A stretch of 21,201 nt of DNA from an uncultured Armatimonadota bacterium (lineage in GTDB: Bacteria; Armatimonadota; UBA5829; DTJY01): positions 1 to 21,201 of the forward strand of contig CALNCU010000105.1 in NCBI GenBank assembly GCA_937875395.1, written 5' to 3'. Of this stretch, positions 17,519 through 21,201 are shown piece by piece. Under the pieces are notes generated by a model. The model did no database searches, was not told the origin of the DNA, and was given only the letters and a program-made list of their open reading frames with translations. The stretch's first letter is position 1, and every line of letters begins with the position of its first letter. Made by a program: the position numbers and the translations under genes.

Positions 17519-18205
17519 TTATGGTCCCGGGGAAGAAGCACCAGGGGCGCCGCCCTCTCCGGGTGCGCCTTCTCCGCCCGCTCCGGGAGGCGCATATGCC
17601 GGAGCAGATATAGGATTTACCAGCGCACAGGTTACCGTGAAATCAAATCCGCTGGAAGGCTCGGCTGCGGCAGGCTGGCCTGCCGGTTGCCCTGCGCCCT
17701 GCGCCGCCCCCGCGGAATCAGACCAACCAGGTACGGCATTTATTGTAACGCTGTTGAAGATATGTGTAGCCCTGTACATGTTCATAAGGTAGCGCCCGCA
17801 GTCTGCCAGGCTGCCGGCATGTGCCTGTATGGTAAGCTGGTTTCCTGCCGGTGTTACGGATTTATACAGTATACGCGCATACGTATATTTTGCAAGTTCT
17901 TCATACAGCTGAGGAACTTTCAGGTTGTAGGCCATAAGGTCTTCTATGAATTTAACTTTAGATTCAACAGGCGGAAGTTTAGCCTTCTCACCATCTACCT
18001 GTTTTTGAAGATCATTGAGAATGCTTGTCTTAAGTTCCATTTCATCAACCTGGCCGGTTAAGATGATCTCTTTGTTGCCCAGCATGAACCACCAGGCAAA
18101 CATGCCGAAAACAATGGCAATAAAGAGAACACCAAAGATGCTCGCCAGCTTGTAGATCTTGCGTCTTTCATATATGTACTTTGGAAGCAGGTTTATCTTG
18201 AGCAC
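17519..18205 (-). CDS. pilN: PilN-like pilus assembly protein
   Basis: This 228-residue protein begins with the PilN hallmark: a short cytoplasmic segment with INLLP (4-8), the motif that docks on PilM, then a membrane helix (about 19-42). A coiled coil (about 48-90) and a small periplasmic domain (about 100-198) follow; the periplasmic domain is interrupted by an Ala/Gly/Pro/Gln stretch (162-184). The last 28 residues are a Pro/Gly-rich tail. The start is GTG, 8 nt after the pilM stop; the Shine-Dalgarno AGGAGA lies inside the end of pilM, so the two are probably coupled. The inner-membrane complex it forms with PilM and PilO links the cytoplasmic motor to the periplasmic parts. Confidence 0.88.
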   Translation of the reverse strand: MLKINLLPKYIYERRKIYKLASIFGVLFIAIVFGMFAWWFMLGNKEIILTGQVDEMELKTSILNDLQKQVDGEKAKLPPVESKVKFIEDLMAYNLKVPQLYEELAKYTYARILYKSVTPAGNQLTIQAHAGSLADCGRYLMNMYRATHIFNSVTINAVPGWSDSAGAAQGAGQPAGQPAAAEPSSGFDFTVTCALVNPISAPAYAPPGAGGEGAPGEGGAPGASSPGP

Positions 18206-18213
18206 GGCGAGAA

Positions 18214-19758
18214 CTAATCTCCTATCATATCCCTTATTGCCAGCCCTATGCAGGAGGGCATAGAGAGGATATCATCCTGGAGAGTATCCTGCTCTGCTAC
18301 CTTGGTAGAAATATTTAATTCCTGCAGGGGATCAGCCAGTTCTACTTTTATACCAAGTTCAGACTCAAGGTATTTATCTATGCCTGGCATCTTTGCTGTT
18401 CCGCCAAAGAGTATAACCCTTTGCGGATGATCTTGGCTGCTGCTTGAATAATACTCCAGGGACCTATGAATCTCCGATATCAATTCTTCCAAAACGGTGG
18501 CCATTGCATCGAAGACTTGTTCTTTTGTGTAATGAGAGGTTACATCCAGACCCAGAGAGGTTGAATCTATAGGCGCAAGTTCATCATCCTCTTTGGCGAT
18601 ATCCGGGTGGCTGTCAAAAACACTGGCAAAATCGCCCTGATCGAAGATTGAATTAGCATCCTGGGGGGCGCCCAGGGGATCTATGGACGGCTCGGCTTCT
18701 TCCGGAAGGTTGGCTTCGGAACCGGTATCAAATGCGGGCAGGTCAAAGTCAACCAGCGGCTTTACGGGAACGGGCACTATATCTTCTGCGCCATCTGCCT
18801 CTGCGCTTGAATCTTCGCTCTCCGGCTCCTCCGGCAATCCGTATCCTCCCAGATTGGGGATAAATCCCAGGTTGCCGCCTACACCAAGGTCCTGCTGGGT
18901 ATCTTCAAGGTTGAAATCCATACCCATCCCAAAGGAATCGGGCTCACCCCCGTCGTCCAGATTTACGGTCTGGCCGCGGGGCGCGATTCTATCTATCATA
19001 ACCTGGCCCTGCTCGCATTTCAGGAGTTCAGCGTCCTCAATAGAGATTCCAAGCTGCTCGCTTATAGCCCGGGTTATTGTATCGCCCGCTATGGGGAGTA
19101 TCCTTGGGAAGGCAAGTAAACCGGAACGGAAGACTCCCATCTGGGTGGTAGATGCGCCTATGTTTACAAGCGCAACAGACTCTTCCTTGAGTTCGCTGTT
19201 GGGAGAGGCATCTATAAGCATCCTGCATGCGGACAGGTATTCTATATCTAAAGCTACCGGGTCTAATCCGGCAAGAAAGAGCGTTTCAATATGGCTGTTG
19301 ACGGCATCCTGTTGGGCTACGGCAAGCAGTACTTCCATGTTCTGTTCTTCTTCAGCGGACTCTTCCCTTTCTATGGGGGCAAAGTCCATTACAACCTCGT
19401 CCTTGGAGAACGGAACATGCCGTTCTATCTCCCACTGCATGGTCTCCGCCAGTTCTTCACGCGTCATCTTGGGGACTTCTATTATTCTAACAATTACTGA
19501 AGACTGCCCTGAAATAAGGGAGACACACCGTTTGCAAGAGATACCGCTGTCCGAAAGCACCTGGCGCAGCGCCTGAGACAGGGTTTTAGGATCAACAATT
19601 ACTTCATTGTCAATTGATCCTGCCGGAGTAGGGGCTATGCCATACCCTGCAACCTGGAGGCCGTCCTTTCCGGACTTAACCTCTACTACTTTTATTTGAT
19701 TGGTTCCTATGTCCACACCCACAGTGCTTGCGCCTGAAGGTTTTTTATTGAAGCTCAT
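18214..19758 (-). CDS. pilM: PilM, actin-like pilus assembly ATPase
   Basis: This 514-residue cytoplasmic protein has the FtsA/actin-like fold. VGVDIGTNQIKVVEV (13-27) is the phosphate-1 loop, QWEIERHVPF (108-117) is a PilM signature, VNIGASTTQMGVF (198-210) is the second nucleotide loop and VILFGGTAKMPGIDKYL (448-464) is the third. PilM binds PilN's INLLP peptide. Typical PilM has about 350 residues; the excess here is an acidic, low-complexity insertion at about 260-408, rich in Asp, Glu, Pro and Gly. The ends on both sides match the family, so this is an insertion and not a fusion. An ACGGAG sequence precedes the ATG. It is the first gene of the cluster, with a promoter 118 nt upstream. 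Confidence 0.93.
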   Translation of the reverse strand: MSFNKKPSGASTVGVDIGTNQIKVVEVKSGKDGLQVAGYGIAPTPAGSIDNEVIVDPKTLSQALRQVLSDSGISCKRCVSLISGQSSVIVRIIEVPKMTREELAETMQWEIERHVPFSKDEVVMDFAPIEREESAEEEQNMEVLLAVAQQDAVNSHIETLFLAGLDPVALDIEYLSACRMLIDASPNSELKEESVALVNIGASTTQMGVFRSGLLAFPRILPIAGDTITRAISEQLGISIEDAELLKCEQGQVMIDRIAPRGQTVNLDDGGEPDSFGMGMDFNLEDTQQDLGVGGNLGFIPNLGGYGLPEEPESEDSSAEADGAEDIVPVPVKPLVDFDLPAFDTGSEANLPEEAEPSIDPLGAPQDANSIFDQGDFASVFDSHPDIAKEDDELAPIDSTSLGLDVTSHYTKEQVFDAMATVLEELISEIHRSLEYYSSSSQDHPQRVILFGGTAKMPGIDKYLESELGIKVELADPLQELNISTKVAEQDTLQDDILSMPSCIGLAIRDMIGD

Positions 19759-19819
19759 CCAGAAACTCCGTCACGGATACGCTTTTTAACCGGTGGCATC
19801 CGTTGAAAAGAACCCAGAG

Positions 19820-19846
19820 TGTAATGCAAATATTGCCTGCAATACA
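19820..19846. repeat. Imperfect palindrome between the pilM promoter and pilM
   Basis: TGTAATGCA and TGCAATACA frame 27 bp with one mismatched position, and an inner TATTGC/GCAATA repeat overlaps the second half. It lies about 30 nt downstream of the -10 box, a usual place for a repressor operator. No regulator is identified. Confidence 0.35.
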
Positions 19847-19875
19847 AGCACAGGCTGCTAGAGCGCAGTGTATAG

Positions 19876-19905
19876 ATGGTATCATCCAGAGCGCACATTT
19901 GTCAA
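19876..19905 (-). promoter_or_regulatory. Promoter of the pilus cluster
   Basis: The minus strand reads TTGACA (19905-19900), an 18-nt spacer and TACCAT (19881-19876). The -35 box is perfect and the -10 box matches four of six. The start would be near 19869, giving a leader of about 110 nt before pilM. Confidence 0.6.
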
Positions 19906-19924
19906 CAAGCAACTGTTCGTCTTG

Positions 19925-21201
19925 CTAATACTCGGCACCGTAGAAGCGCGGGCTTATGGCCTCATAATAGATATCTGTATTCCCTGAACGCGTACTTGTC
20001 CAGAATACCCATACCTTGTTCTCGTAAGGGTCTTTAAATGCACTCACCTGTCCTTCGTTCACCATAAGGCGGGTAAGGTTTCCAAAGCTGCTTCCGCCGC
20101 CAGGCCCAACCTCATGCCTTAGCGCAACCTTTCGCTCTACGGTTGTAATGCCGCCGGAGGTGTTTATGTATCTTACTTCAACCGTCTTTCCGGCATCTTC
20201 ACTCATAAAGTAGAGCCTGTTCTTAATCCAGTCTACCTCTACGGGCTTTTTGAGCCCTTCGGTACAGATGATGGAATCAATAGGACAAGAAGGTGCGCTC
20301 TTCTTTATGGGGTGTGCCATATCCAGGTCTATGGAATAGCGGAATGTGCTGTAATGGATTCCTGTGCCCGGCTTATCCACGCCCGGACGTCTCCAGAATA
20401 CCCACAGCCTGTCTGTAAAAGTCTCAGGATCATTTCCGTTGGGGAATGCAAACCGGAAGTTGCTTACAGTTTCATCTGCTGCATACCTGGGGTTTATTCC
20501 TCTATCCCAGAAGGCCACGGGGGCCACGTCTGATACTGAATCTACCGTGAGCCTTGTGGCTCTTGCCGTATATGTTGCCTCTACAACGGCATCTTTAGGC
20601 GGCGTGCGCATAAACCGGACGGTACCGGCGGCCGGGTCTACCACAATAGCCCGGAAGAGCGTTCTTAGCTCTGCATCATCATCACCTGCATAAGTATATA
20701 CCCTTGCGCCTGTTGTGCGGTCTACGGTGTATGCTTTGCCTGTAGTAAGATTATGGGTGGTTGCGCCGGAGACCACCTGAATTTTGAAATCATCCGCCAG
20801 CCAGTCTACATCCCTTGCATACCATACGGGCTCTGTTGCGGAGCGGGTAAGGGCCTCATTCTGTTCCGTAAGCCCCTGCAGCACCAGACGTTTTTTGGTT
20901 GCATCCCACGCGTACAGGCTAAGGTATATATCTGTGTTCTTGTGATAGCTGGAATAACCTGCATATACCACTTCTATAAGATTTGAGTTATTACCAAGGG
21001 CGGGCCGGAACATTGCGCACGGCTGCGCCACGGATGTAAGCCCCTTTGGAATGGGCAGCTGGACTTCCGTCTGCCATGATGTACCTCCATCCGGTTTCAT
21101 GGTGTAGTAGATGCGCCACTTATTGTTTGTGCCGCCGTACCAGAAGCACCAGAGCGCGCTGTTTGTAGCAAGCCCATTAACCCCAAACTTGGGCATAGAG
21201 C
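19925..21201 (-). CDS. Exported repeat protein of unknown function, C-terminal part (5' end outside window)
   Basis: At least 424 residues are visible and the frame stays open through the right edge, so the ATG at 21196 is probably internal. I do not recognise the family. Aromatic motifs recur: ALWCFWYGG...RIYY (14-31), RLWVFWRRPG...IHYSTF (263-285), RLYFMSEDAG...VRYI (327-344) and KVWVFWTSTRSGNTDIYYEA (394-413). This LW-FW...IYY pattern resembles the blades of beta-propeller or sialidase-type repeats. Between them, VVDPAAGTVRFMRTPPKDAVV (about 185-205) looks like a beta-sandwich strand pair of phage-tail or surface proteins. No membrane anchor is present at the C-terminus. A large secreted or cell-surface protein is likely. 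Its position before the pilus promoter may be chance. Confidence 0.7.
   Translation of the reverse strand, partial: SMPKFGVNGLATNSALWCFWYGGTNNKWRIYYTMKPDGGTSWQTEVQLPIPKGLTSVAQPCAMFRPALGNNSNLIEVVYAGYSSYHKNTDIYLSLYAWDATKKRLVLQGLTEQNEALTRSATEPVWYARDVDWLADDFKIQVVSGATTHNLTTGKAYTVDRTTGARVYTYAGDDDAELRTLFRAIVVDPAAGTVRFMRTPPKDAVVEATYTARATRLTVDSVSDVAPVAFWDRGINPRYAADETVSNFRFAFPNGNDPETFTDRLWVFWRRPGVDKPGTGIHYSTFRYSIDLDMAHPIKKSAPSCPIDSIICTEGLKKPVEVDWIKNRLYFMSEDAGKTVEVRYINTSGGITTVERKVALRHEVGPGGGSSFGNLTRLMVNEGQVSAFKDPYENKVWVFWTSTRSGNTDIYYEAISPRFYGAEY

Noticed and set aside
18683..19576. Plus-strand open frame of 297 codons opposite pilM
   Set aside because: This is the longest antisense frame, but it is Ser-rich low-complexity sequence caused by the reverse frame of the acidic PilM insertion and shows no domain.

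Overview
Every gene I can support lies on the minus strand, so the biological order runs from high to low coordinates. The window joins three conserved blocks: a type IV pilus assembly cluster (about 19.8 to 13.3 kb), the rplJ-rplL-rpoB-rpoC cluster (13.3 to 3.5 kb), and the str operon rpsL-rpsG-fusA-tuf (3.5 kb to the left edge, with only the first 14 codons of tuf inside). A further gene at the right edge is cut off at its 5' end. The ribosomal, elongation-factor and RNA polymerase genes are intact.

The host is a bacterium with an outer membrane, because it encodes a secretin (PilQ) and the PilM/N/O/P inner-membrane platform. rpoB and rpoC are separate, unsplit genes, and GC is about 50%. 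A pilMNOPQ cluster directly in front of rplJL-rpoBC, without nusG-rplK-rplA, together with lineage-type insertions in RpoB and RpoC, points to a deep non-proteobacterial lineage. Armatimonadota or a relative is my best guess, but this is inference and not proven by anything in the window.

Region by region: 21201-19925 holds the 3' part of a probable exported repeat protein. 19758-13340 holds pilM, pilN, pilO, a pilP-like gene, a short STN-domain secretin-like gene and pilQ, with a TTGACA promoter in front of pilM. 13332-13046 holds a perfect 13-bp inverted repeat enclosing the rplJ promoter -35 box, an L10-type leader and its terminator, then rplJ (TTG start with a full anti-16S Shine-Dalgarno) and rplL. 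12076-11905 holds a hairpin and a textbook sigma-70 promoter for rpoBC. rpoB and rpoC overlap by 4 bp and end at a strong terminator (3530-3565). 3574-3176 holds the str promoter and a leader of about 280 nt that contains its own intrinsic terminator, then rpsL, rpsG, fusA and tuf.

The regulatory logic is that of growth-rate-coupled genes. Three consensus-like promoters (rplJ, rpoB, rpsL) each drive one segment, and two of the leaders carry intrinsic terminators that can act as attenuators. The most unusual protein features are a four-cysteine zinc-ribbon-like insertion in RpoB, an insertion of about 55 residues in the RpoC trigger loop, a long acidic insertion in PilM, and Pro/Gly/Ala-rich tails or linkers on PilN, PilO, PilP and PilQ. 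I found no mobile elements, CRISPR arrays, tRNAs or rRNAs, and no convincing unknown defence or biosynthetic system.
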